64,000 nt of DNA from an uncultured Clostridia bacterium (GTDB taxonomy: Bacteria; Bacillota; Clostridia; Christensenellales; Borkfalkiaceae). The stretch spans positions 248,001 through 312,000 of the forward strand of contig CALVUR010000001.1 in NCBI GenBank assembly GCA_944363645.1. Reading direction: 5' to 3'. The notes beneath the pieces are model-generated. The model saw only the letters and a list, made by a program, of their open reading frames with translations, was not told where the DNA came from and ran no database searches. Positions 18,501 to 26,500 of this stretch are shown here, piece by piece; position 1 is the stretch's first letter; every line of letters starts with the position of its first letter. Both the position numbers and the translations under genes were made by a program.

Positions 18501-21500
18501 ACGTTCGTTGATAAACTTAACGTTTTCTAAATTGATTTTGCTTAATTTTGTACAGCCATAGAATGCGCCAACGCCGATACGAGTCAAACTCTTTGGTAAA
18601 ACAACTTCTTCTAATGCGGTTAAGCCTGCAAATGCGTAAGAGTTGATGTCGGTTACGCCTTCAGGAATAACAACCTTTGTGATTGTGTCTTCACCGATAA
18701 ATTGTTGTTTGATAAGATATGGATCTTCTTCGTCGATGATATCGCCTGCGGCTGGATCTTTATCTACGTATTCGTAATTTGAGAATGCGTAATCGTAAAT
18801 GGTGGTGATACCCCTATCGTCTGGGATAACAACTTCACCGCCTAAGCCTTTATAACTGTTGAGGTAAATTGCGTTAATGGTGTAAGGATCTTTAACGGTG
18901 ATTACTACACGTTGTGAGAAAAGTGTTGGCTTGCCGTCAAATGTGATTGTTACCATTAAGTTGGTTGTACCTTCTTCTAAAGCGGTAATTGTACCTTTTT
19001 CATCTACGGTTGCTATCCTTTGGTTACCGATCCTAAATGTAACGCCTGTGTTTTCCGGGTAGTAAGAATCTACTTCATAGCGAAGGGTTACGCTTTCTGA
19101 TGGGTACATTGAAAGTGAATAGGTGTCGCCGAAAGAGTTTTCGTTACCGGTAAGACCGATTTCCCTTTCATCACTTGATACGCCGTAGAATGCTTTTTCT
19201 GTCTTATAACCTGTTAAGGTGAATTTGTTTACTTCTGGTAAGGTGTAGTTTGGAACAAAGCCTTCGTCGCCTTCTGCCAAAACAATGACTTCGCAACTTG
19301 TGGTAACTGTGTTGCCGTCAGCATCTTTACCAACTGCAGTAATGGTTGCTGTACCGCTTTGTTTAGCAAGTAAGGTTTGGTTTACTATGTCGCAAATGTT
19401 GTCGTCGCTTGTTCTAAAGTCTAAAACTTGCATCCAACTTGTGCTTGGGTAAACATTGAGTACGGTGTCAAGTTTTAATGTTTCGTTTGGACTTAACCTG
19501 ATTTGGTCTTGTTCAAAGTACATTGAAGCGATTTCGTCAGGAAGTTTGATTTCGTACATTGCTTGGTTCATTGCGTAGTCGTAACATGAAACAACGAATG
19601 AATTGATATTGTGTACTATTTCTGAACTGCCGTCAGCCAAATATCTAATACCAGATGCGTTTTTGATTTTTGAGATGTGGTCAGTGAGGTCGACCGTTAC
19701 AAGTGAAGTTGAGTTGAATGTTGAGTAAACAGGTGTAATGTATTTATCGAATGTTGAATACATAAATCTGTTGTCTTCGCTTAAATTGATTGCACCAACT
19801 TGCATACCCATTGCGTAATGGTTGTCGTAAAGGTAAATGTCTGCAAAGAGTTTTGTTTCTTTTGTTGTTCTGTCGTATTCTGTACGATATACAACATCTT
19901 CAACAACGGGGGCTTCAAAGTCGACATAGAATGGGAATTCAAAGACGTTCCTTAAATTCTTTTGGTCTTCTTTGTTGCCGTAGTCAATATACGCCTCAAC
20001 TTTTACGTTGTATTTTGTATTATTCTTTAAGTTGTGTTCTAAAACTGAGAATTCAGTATCGATTGACGATGGGTAAATAGTTAAACCAGCACTGTGAGAT
20101 TTCATTTGGTTGTATTCTGTTCTTTCAAAGATTACCCTACCGGTTGCTTCTTCAGTGATGGTGATATTTACTTCTTTTACGTTACGCAAGAAACCTGCAT
20201 TGATGGACCTGATTGTGTTTACCGTCCAATTATCTTCGCCTGTTTGGTTGGAAAGTGCGATATGTTCTTTACTTGCGGCGATTTGGATGCTTGATGGGTT
20301 TTGTACAAAGTAGTAAGAACCGAGTGTGGTGATATAATCGCTATATAAACCACCGATTACCCTTGTTGCGTAAGCATCTGCCATGACTTTATCGTTTTCG
20401 TCTAAACCGGCATTGATTTCGTCTTTATGTGTATCGTAATATTCTTCGTCAAAGATTGGGGCTTGTGTCCAGTCGCCAAAGAAAGCGAGCATTGGGACGT
20501 TCATATCAACTTCTGTGCCAGATTGAGCATCTAAAGCGATAAAGCCTTCAACGTACATACCGTTTTCAAATGAATCGTTGATGTACTGTTTATCTTCTTC
20601 GGATAAAACAATTTTAACTGAAACTTTTGCAGTTTGACCGTTGCCAACTGTAACAGTGTTGCCACTTAATGAACCGTTTTCTACATTAGTAACTTGTATT
20701 GAAGTGCCTTCTAAAAGGTAACCTTCTTGAGTAACGGTTTGATCGTCGTGGCCCGTGTAAGTTGAACTTACGCCTTCAGTGATTAACTGTGCGTCGATAC
20801 TGTAACTTACGTTTGAACTGCTGATGTTGGTGATGCCGAAAGTCATTTCGTAAACACCTGTTTTTTGCTTGTCATCGCCAAGTTCAAGTTTTGCCTTATC
20901 CATTTCATTACCCTCACTGTCGTAAGTGGTAATGTATGATGCGGTTGTTGTTGCGTCGTTAATGTTGATTAAGCCTGCACCTTGTTTTCTTACTGCGTAT
21001 GGTAAACCGTTTTTGTTGATAACGATATCTGCAGTTGACATCATCAATCTGTTTACAAGTGAGTTGATTTCTGTACCAGTTAAGTCGTTACCGAAAACGC
21101 CACTATAAATTACGTATTGACGAATGAGTGCAGCGGCACCTGCTTGGTTTGGTGCAGCCATTGATGTACCAGAAAGTCTTTCATAACCTTGACCTGGTAC
21201 TGCGGATAAGATTTCACCACCGTGTGCGGTGATTTCCGGCTTAATTCTTAAATCACTTGTTGGGCCCCATGAAGAGAAGTCTGACATGAATGGACCAGCA
21301 GTGTTGTTTCTTGAAATTAAAATTTTACCTGTTGGGGTTTTTGCAAGTTTTTCGCCTTCGTCTTGAGAGATTGAACATACAGCACCGATATCATCACCAA
21401 CTGCCATTGAGATTGTACCTGATACGTTGTTGTAAATGATGATACCTGCTGCGCCTTTTTCTTTTAAAGCGATCCTAACCTTGTCTTCGAAGGTTGATTG

Positions 21501-23000
21501 TCCCCTTTTTACCAAAACAATTTTGTCTCTGTAATATTCAGGTGATTCAGCATAGTCGGAAGATTTACCAATGCCCGGAATTGTTACGTAAGTGAATTCG
21601 TAACTATCTACGCCACCAACTTGTTTTAAAACATCGTCAACGAAGTTTTTCTTTGTTTCTGCGTCGTTTGTTGATGCTTCGTTAAAGTAAATGATGTCGC
21701 CTTCGTGTACAAGGTATGGTGTCTTTACGCCGTCAACTGATGCAACAGATAATGATGCTTCGTAAGTTGATGGTGAACCAACTGTACCAGAGTCTGGGTT
21801 AGAGGTTAAACCGTTGCTACCGTTTTTATCAGAACCTTGTGTTGCGTTGCCGTCGTTTGATGCAGCACAAATTAAGGAAATGCCTTGTTCATGAATCTTG
21901 TCGTAAATGACGTTGATGTTTTCTCTGTCAACTTCCCTTGTGAAACCGCAAGATGTACCGAGCGACATGTTGATTACGTCTACGCCCAAAACAACACAGT
22001 CTTCTAACGCAGCCAAAATCCAACTTGTTTTTGCACCCGTTTGGGTATCAGAGAATACCTTCATGATGGCAAGTTGTGCGTTTGGTGCAACACCTACGAT
22101 TGTGTCGTCTTTACCAGCGATAACACCGGCAACGTGAGTACCGTGTTCACTGTTGATTGGAAGTACGTCAGGATCTTTATCGCCATAGTCGTATGCGTAA
22201 GGCACTTTACTGTTTAAGTAAACATCTTCACCCGTTAAGCCACGTGTTGTGGTTGCTGCGGCTAAGTCGTCAACAACTTTTGAAACGCTTTCTAATGTGA
22301 ACTTTTCAACTTCGGTTGTGAAGTTGTCTACGCTAAATGCTGTGTGCGTATAGTCTAAACCTGTATCGAGTACAGCAACAACTACGCCGTCGCCTTGATA
22401 TTCACAATTTGAACTGTCGAAAATACCTGTTTCGTATACATCAACTACGTTTTCAACGACAACTGATTCGCAAGGGTTGTAAACTTCGCCAACCATCAAT
22501 GTGCCGTAAGATGACAACAAGTCGTTTAACTTATCAAAATCTTTTGCCTTAATGGTTACTTCAAAGCCACCGAAAAGTGTTTCGTAACTTTCGCCTAACG
22601 AATATTTAACGCCAGAACGCTTAATCATGTTTAAAAGTTTTGACTTTTGCTTATTGATTGCGTTTACTGCCCTTCTGCCGTCGACTGAATTTGCGTATTC
22701 AAATACGGACAAAGAAGAATTTTCCCTTTGATGTTTATCCAAAACGCTGTCAACATTCATTTCAACGATAACTGAAATGTCGTCATTATCACTTACCGTT
22801 TCGGGAAGTTTTGTAACTACGTTTTGGTCAAGGTATGATTCAACGTTTAAATCAACGCTGTAATCTACTTTTGAAATTTGTTCTTGTGGAAGGTATTCTG
22901 CCTTTACTTTGTTTGTTGGTGTTTGGGCAAGTAATGTAACTGCCAACATTGCAACAACTAATAAAGATGTCAACCTTGGTAAAATTTTCCTTAGCTTCAT
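15513..23000 (-). CDS. Giant S8 subtilisin-like protease with PA, Big2 and LRR_5 domains, membrane-anchored
   Basis: A 2,495-residue exported protease. A signal peptide covers about 1-35. The S8 catalytic triad is D212 (VLDTGLD), H286 (EHGTHVAG) and S613 (SGTSMAAP); a PA domain is inserted at roughly 425-560, as in lactocepin and C5a-peptidase relatives. An Fn3-like region follows, then Big_2-like domains around 1190-1370, then about 800 residues of BspA-type LRR_5 repeats (near 1390-2200). The C-terminus has one transmembrane helix (GLTIGVMVTILILCILCAV) and an acidic Glu/Val-rich tail instead of an LPXTG signal. It should degrade extracellular proteins at the cell surface. It precedes the opp genes, so released peptides could be imported directly. 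Confidence 0.92.
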   Translation of the reverse strand: MKLRKILPRLTSLLVVAMLAVTLLAQTPTNKVKAEYLPQEQISKVDYSVDLNVESYLDQNVVTKLPETVSDNDDISVIVEMNVDSVLDKHQRENSSLSVFEYANSVDGRRAVNAINKQKSKLLNMIKRSGVKYSLGESYETLFGGFEVTIKAKDFDKLNDLLSSYGTLMVGEVYNPCESVVVENVVDVYETGIFDSSNCEYQGDGVVVAVLDTGLDYTHTAFSVDNFTTEVEKFTLESVSKVVDDLAAATTTRGLTGEDVYLNSKVPYAYDYGDKDPDVLPINSEHGTHVAGVIAGKDDTIVGVAPNAQLAIMKVFSDTQTGAKTSWILAALEDCVVLGVDVINMSLGTSCGFTREVDRENINVIYDKIHEQGISLICAASNDGNATQGSDKNGSNGLTSNPDSGTVGSPSTYEASLSVASVDGVKTPYLVHEGDIIYFNEASTNDAETKKNFVDDVLKQVGGVDSYEFTYVTIPGIGKSSDYAESPEYYRDKIVLVKRGQSTFEDKVRIALKEKGAAGIIIYNNVSGTISMAVGDDIGAVCSISQDEGEKLAKTPTGKILISRNNTAGPFMSDFSSWGPTSDLRIKPEITAHGGEILSAVPGQGYERLSGTSMAAPNQAGAAALIRQYVIYSGVFGNDLTGTEINSLVNRLMMSTADIVINKNGLPYAVRKQGAGLININDATTTASYITTYDSEGNEMDKAKLELGDDKQKTGVYEMTFGITNISSSNVSYSIDAQLITEGVSSTYTGHDDQTVTQEGYLLEGTSIQVTNVENGSLSGNTVTVGNGQTAKVSVKIVLSEEDKQYINDSFENGMYVEGFIALDAQSGTEVDMNVPMLAFFGDWTQAPIFDEEYYDTHKDEINAGLDENDKVMADAYATRVIGGLYSDYITTLGSYYFVQNPSSIQIAASKEHIALSNQTGEDNWTVNTIRSINAGFLRNVKEVNITITEEATGRVIFERTEYNQMKSHSAGLTIYPSSIDTEFSVLEHNLKNNTKYNVKVEAYIDYGNKEDQKNLRNVFEFPFYVDFEAPVVEDVVYRTEYDRTTKETKLFADIYLYDNHYAMGMQVGAINLSEDNRFMYSTFDKYITPVYSTFNSTSLVTVDLTDHISKIKNASGIRYLADGSSEIVHNINSFVVSCYDYAMNQAMYEIKLPDEIASMYFEQDQIRLSPNETLKLDTVLNVYPSTSWMQVLDFRTSDDNICDIVNQTLLAKQSGTATITAVGKDADGNTVTTSCEVIVLAEGDEGFVPNYTLPEVNKFTLTGYKTEKAFYGVSSDEREIGLTGNENSFGDTYSLSMYPSESVTLRYEVDSYYPENTGVTFRIGNQRIATVDEKGTITALEEGTTNLMVTITFDGKPTLFSQRVVITVKDPYTINAIYLNSYKGLGGEVVIPDDRGITTIYDYAFSNYEYVDKDPAAGDIIDEEDPYLIKQQFIGEDTITKVVIPEGVTDINSYAFAGLTALEEVVLPKSLTRIGVGAFYGCTKLSKINLENVKFINERAFYNCNLADIKLSSVVSIGNYSFENCKLNSLSLPLTSQSLGIGAFTNNDYLVDVFFAADKIKIGANAFAGCDMLESININAVVVSSYSFADCPKLKNVTLGKDVAVIGQYAFAGTNVSKFTVSPLNTQLTTGNGGAIIYKGTELMLVAPQYGGVANTITTDATSIAVGAFAGNVKVFKVVANNVTKIANYAFAQCTNLREVSLQSATEIGDYAFFGDTNLQVLPSLANVKSIGKYAFYATSIKQVTIPDGCLVDNYAFSLMQKLETVTIGNDVTINEGAFYCPMVDLTYEATGNFNNYTQYTYEVTDADGNVIETYDYYRYTPTAGSVSVLNTVTIGENAKIGYAAFAGNLKLSSLTLGQGTVIGERAFFNDSNLQTVDLSGVVSIGEYAFSGATIDDYWLYKGLWRPAYEREYIDGEVVITGYMYASYAPQITTLNLEGVSDVGRGAFAFNDSLVSVTLNPAMTSISAELFAQCTNLKDVVLPDGVTEIGNYAFLKTAITSIDLSNVTTIGESSFARTALKQVTLSQNPTTVGDGAFANCYNLTQITGVENLTNIGSLAFTNTKITNANLQNAQVIGDFAFANSKVTTVTLPQTLESLGENPFFNCQIATFGREEEVIFGENVVGTTLQENYQVSQNVMVFDGVLYQMLPNGEYELVSFPMASTLTSYTVKEQTARISARAFAGSSLVNVTLPTTLDSIGHMAFYGMEKLSTVTFLSYNAPILEEEYDESYLTYENLPLSGIFAGYEGLGIVDYYMWNITGNFNNFYFGANFVDYIGHVKQNLTMVAPSNGQYYNTFIFKQYFNNFVSGSPAKQQVTEEVIKLIDTIPQSVTLNDEQLIVSIRAKYNGLPSLEQQSLVSNYEKLTSAEAVIQYLKQQQSGQVEPETPDVETPGNGLTIGVMVTILILCILCAVTTTICLFLIFANVKNKPKTRKVDKVKDFAESQPSTPTTQDETEQVEETEQVEQVEETEEVEEVKDEQVEEVKESENEEKVD
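15533..15650 (-). repeat. Short tandem repeats encoding the acidic tail of the protease
   Basis: Imperfect repeats of a 9-15 bp unit (TTCTTCAAC, TGTTC and similar on the plus strand) encode the EQVEE/EEVEE tail. Slippage here could alter tail length without changing the catalytic part. Confidence 0.6.
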
Positions 23001-23437
23001 AATAAGTTCCTTTTATATAGTGAAAAATTTTTTCCGTACATATAAGATTTAAGCGTAATAGTTACACTTAACCATTATTAATACTATGCTTAACTATTTT
23101 ACAACAAAAAAATAAAATTGTAAAACATATATAGGCTATTTTTTCAATTATATTTAATATATTATTATATATAATAGCAAATTCACCTATATTTCACATT
23201 TTAAAGCACTTTAGTTGGCAAAAGTTACCAAAAAGTGTTTTTTTGTGGGCAAGCCATTTAAATTTTAGCCTTATTTTTTATGCACCTTCCCTTTAAGCCT
23301 TAAAAAAACCACCTTTTTATCTATTTAGATAAAAAATTTACTGCCGTCCAACAAAATTTAATGTAAGCAGTAATAAAAAGTTTATACCGACCACCTTTTC
23401 TCGCCCTTTTCTACCCTTATATCGAAAATTACAAAAT
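23001..23437. other. AT-rich gap upstream of the protease gene
   Basis: Holds the leader of the protease gene with AAAGGAA before the start. TTTTACAA (23097-23104) and TTGTAAAA (23118-23125) form a perfect 8-bp inverted repeat upstream of weak -10-like AT motifs; no strong promoter pair is visible. No ORF of interest. Confidence 0.4.
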
Positions 23438-23540
23438 AAAAAAGCACCACGGAAAATGATGTGTACCTCCAAAAGTGTCTAACTTTTGGGGTACACATCA
23501 GTTTTGGGGTACACCCCAAAACCGCAGTGCTTTATTTTTA
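23438..23540 (-). terminator. Three-way-junction terminator with IS3-like palindrome
   Basis: Outer stem AAAGCAC (23441-23447) with GTGCTTT (23527-23533) continues through CGG/CCG. Inside are two hairpins: arm 1 pairs 23457-23476 with 23482-23500 (about 19 bp with one bulged T) and arm 2 pairs GTTTTGGGG (23501-23509) with CCCCAAAAC (23514-23522) over a TACA loop. On the minus strand the outer stem is followed by CTTTTTTATTTT, so the whole should terminate the 1,656-residue gene. Arm 1 contains GTACCCCAAAAGTTAGACA on the minus strand, like ends of IS3-family elements as I remember them. Confidence 0.75.
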
Positions 23541-23541
23541 A

Positions 23542-26500
23542 TTATGCTTGTGTTTCTTCTTTTACTTCTGTAATTGAAGCAACGCCGTCAGTAATTGTTA
23601 CTGTGTACTTTTTGTCGCCAACGACTGTAACCAAGTAACTGCCGTCTTGTTGAACTTCACAACTTCTTGCGATGAGTGTTGCGTAAGTTGGGCCGTCTGC
23701 ACCAGCAGTTTGGGCAACGATTGTAACGACCTTACCACCGGACATTTCAACAAATTGGTCTTTTGCCAAGTTGTAGTGAATGGTGTTTTCAGTCTTTTCG
23801 ATTGTAGCAGATTCGTAAGCCTTAACTGTGTCGGTTTCAACGCCTTCATCAGCCTTTTCAACAAGGTTGATTGTGTAGTGAACTGAACTTGTAACTAAGT
23901 TGTTTTCGTCCAAAGTCCTTACGATATAAACGATTGCGCCTTCAACAAGGTATGCTTGTGTGTAGTCAACGAATGTGCCGTTTACGGAAAGTTCTACATC
24001 GAAGATTGCGCCCGGATTTGCGTAGTCAGAAGCGATAACTCTCTTAACAACTAAAGAATATTCTGTACCAACGGTGAGTGTTTGTACCCTTACAAAGCCG
24101 AGTAAGCGGTAGCATGAAATACCCATTACATCTGCAGTGATGAATTGGAATTCATATGTGTAGCCGTCAGCCATATTTACACTTACTGTGTAAACTTGTG
24201 TTGTTTCGTTGTATGTGTAAGCAACCTTATCCATTGTGAGTAAGTTGCCTAAAGAGTCGAAGCAACCTGAGTCTTCGCCGAATGATGCGTTGATGTAATC
24301 TTCAACAACAGCACCCGTTTCATCGTAAATTTGTGATACTTGTAATACACCGATTGTGTTTGGAAGTTGGATACCAAACATGATGTAGTACATAATGTAA
24401 CTTTGTGCCCATGAGTAAGCGTAGTAAACAGCGTAGTGTTCCATACTTGAAAGTGTATAGAAAGCATTGCCTGCGCCCTTATAGGTAACTGCTAAGTCAA
24501 ATTGATATTGACCTGCACCGTCCAAAATAACAAGGTGTAAACCGTTTGCATCTTTAACAACGCCACCATCTAATTGCTTATCGCCAACGGTGATTGTTGC
24601 CCTTACTGAGTAAGTTTCGCCACCAACAGGTGTGAAGGATACGCTTGTAATTTGTTCGCCATTGATTGCGTATTTACCTACGTTTTCAGCAACACGTTCA
24701 AACTTGATGTCATAGCCGTCATACTTATAGTATGTTGCGCCGTCAAATGTGATTACGTCTTGGAAAGTACCGAAAGATTCTTCAACAAAGCCGTAAGCGT
24801 TTGCATTTACATTTTCTGCGTCATAGCGGTAAATGGTTGCATTGCCGTTTTCAATGGTGTAATAGAAAGCAAGTTCATTGTTTTTAATTACGAAGCCATA
24901 CTTTGTGAATAAAAGTGTATTTAAATCTTCGGTGTAATAGTTGTAACTTAATGTTTCGCAAAGGGTGATTGTTTGTGTTGCCGGATCAAAGTAGTATAAG
25001 CAAGCATCAGTACCTTCATCGTTTGCGTAGTAAATCAATGATTCGGTGATAAGTTTATATGTACCGGTTTCTTTAACACCTAAATCTTTGTATCTTATTG
25101 CTTTACCAACGTCGTTTAAAATCAAAACTGTCCAGTCAGAACCTTCAACATATGCTTTTACGATTGAATCTTCCCTGATAAGTTCAAAGGCGTTCAAATA
25201 GTAATCGTTGTAAACAAACAAACTTGTTTTACCAACATATTTGAGTTGATCTGTACCGTCAACAAAACTGATTGTAATAACGTCGCCGTTAATTTGGTAA
25301 GTTGCGTTTTCGTCAATGTATGTCCTTACTGCTTCGGTTTCGCCATCTGGGGTGGTCATTGTGAACACTGTTGCTTTGCCGTAACCGTCAAAGTATACAT
25401 ATTGACCGTTCATACGTTGGTTATCAAATACGATGTAAGCACTTGTTTCGCTACCAGCGTATTCCAAGCCACGTGCTGTAAATGTTGTGCCGTTTACGTC
25501 GAAATAACGATAACCATAATCGGTGATCATCCTTACGCCTGTGCCGTAAGCGGTTGCGCCAACTAATGAATATCTACCTTGGTAAACTTCGCCTTCTACT
25601 GTGGTGTATGTTGCGTAGAAACCAAAGCCGTCTAATTTTAAGATACCGTAAACGTCGCTTGTGTATTCAACGCCTGAGCATGTTTCGTCATCATAGTTGT
25701 ATTTTGCGAAGAATGCGTTTTGTGATGTGTAAAGTTGGATATACTTAAAGTTTACTGTTGCTGATGAGAATGTGTAAATGTAAGAGTTATAGTCGTTTGT
25801 GAAATCTGTTTGAGTTACTGTACCAACAACTTCTTCTACATTTTGAACTTCTTCACCTGTTGTTTCGTCAACGGTTGTAGTGATTACTGTGTAAACTGCA
25901 CCGCCCTTGCCGTCTAATGCGATATATTCGTTAGCGTTTTGTGTGCCGTCTTCGTTGTAAGCATAAACGTTGTATGGTGCGTGGTCTAACTTGATAAATT
26001 TTGTACTTTCTGTAGCAACTTCAAAGTAAAGGTTGCCGTTTGATGTGGATAATACTGTAAGACCGTTGCTTACTTGGTATTCGCCAACAACAACTTGACC
26101 TTGACTTGAATAGATTGCCATACCGCCAACCAAAACAAGTGTTGCGCCCGTTTCGTCGGTGTACATCTTGTCGTAAGTTTCAACGGTGTCATCAAGTTTA
26201 GTAACTTGATACCAATAACTTACGCTGTAATCTGTAGATGTGCTGTCAAGTGCGCAGATGATTTGCTTAACTTGGGTTAAATCGTAAAGTGATGTTGATA
26301 CTTCTGGTGCAGGGTCAACATAAGTTGTAACATCAATTTGGTAAATTGATAAGCCTGTGCCTTCGTTGATAACTTCTTTTACTTTATATGTACCTTCAGA
26401 AACTTTTTCAAATGTTCTTGCTGTTGTGAAACCGTAAATTGTAACTGTGCCTTCGCCATTTTCGTCGATAACGATAAGTGGTGCATAATAAATGTTAGCA

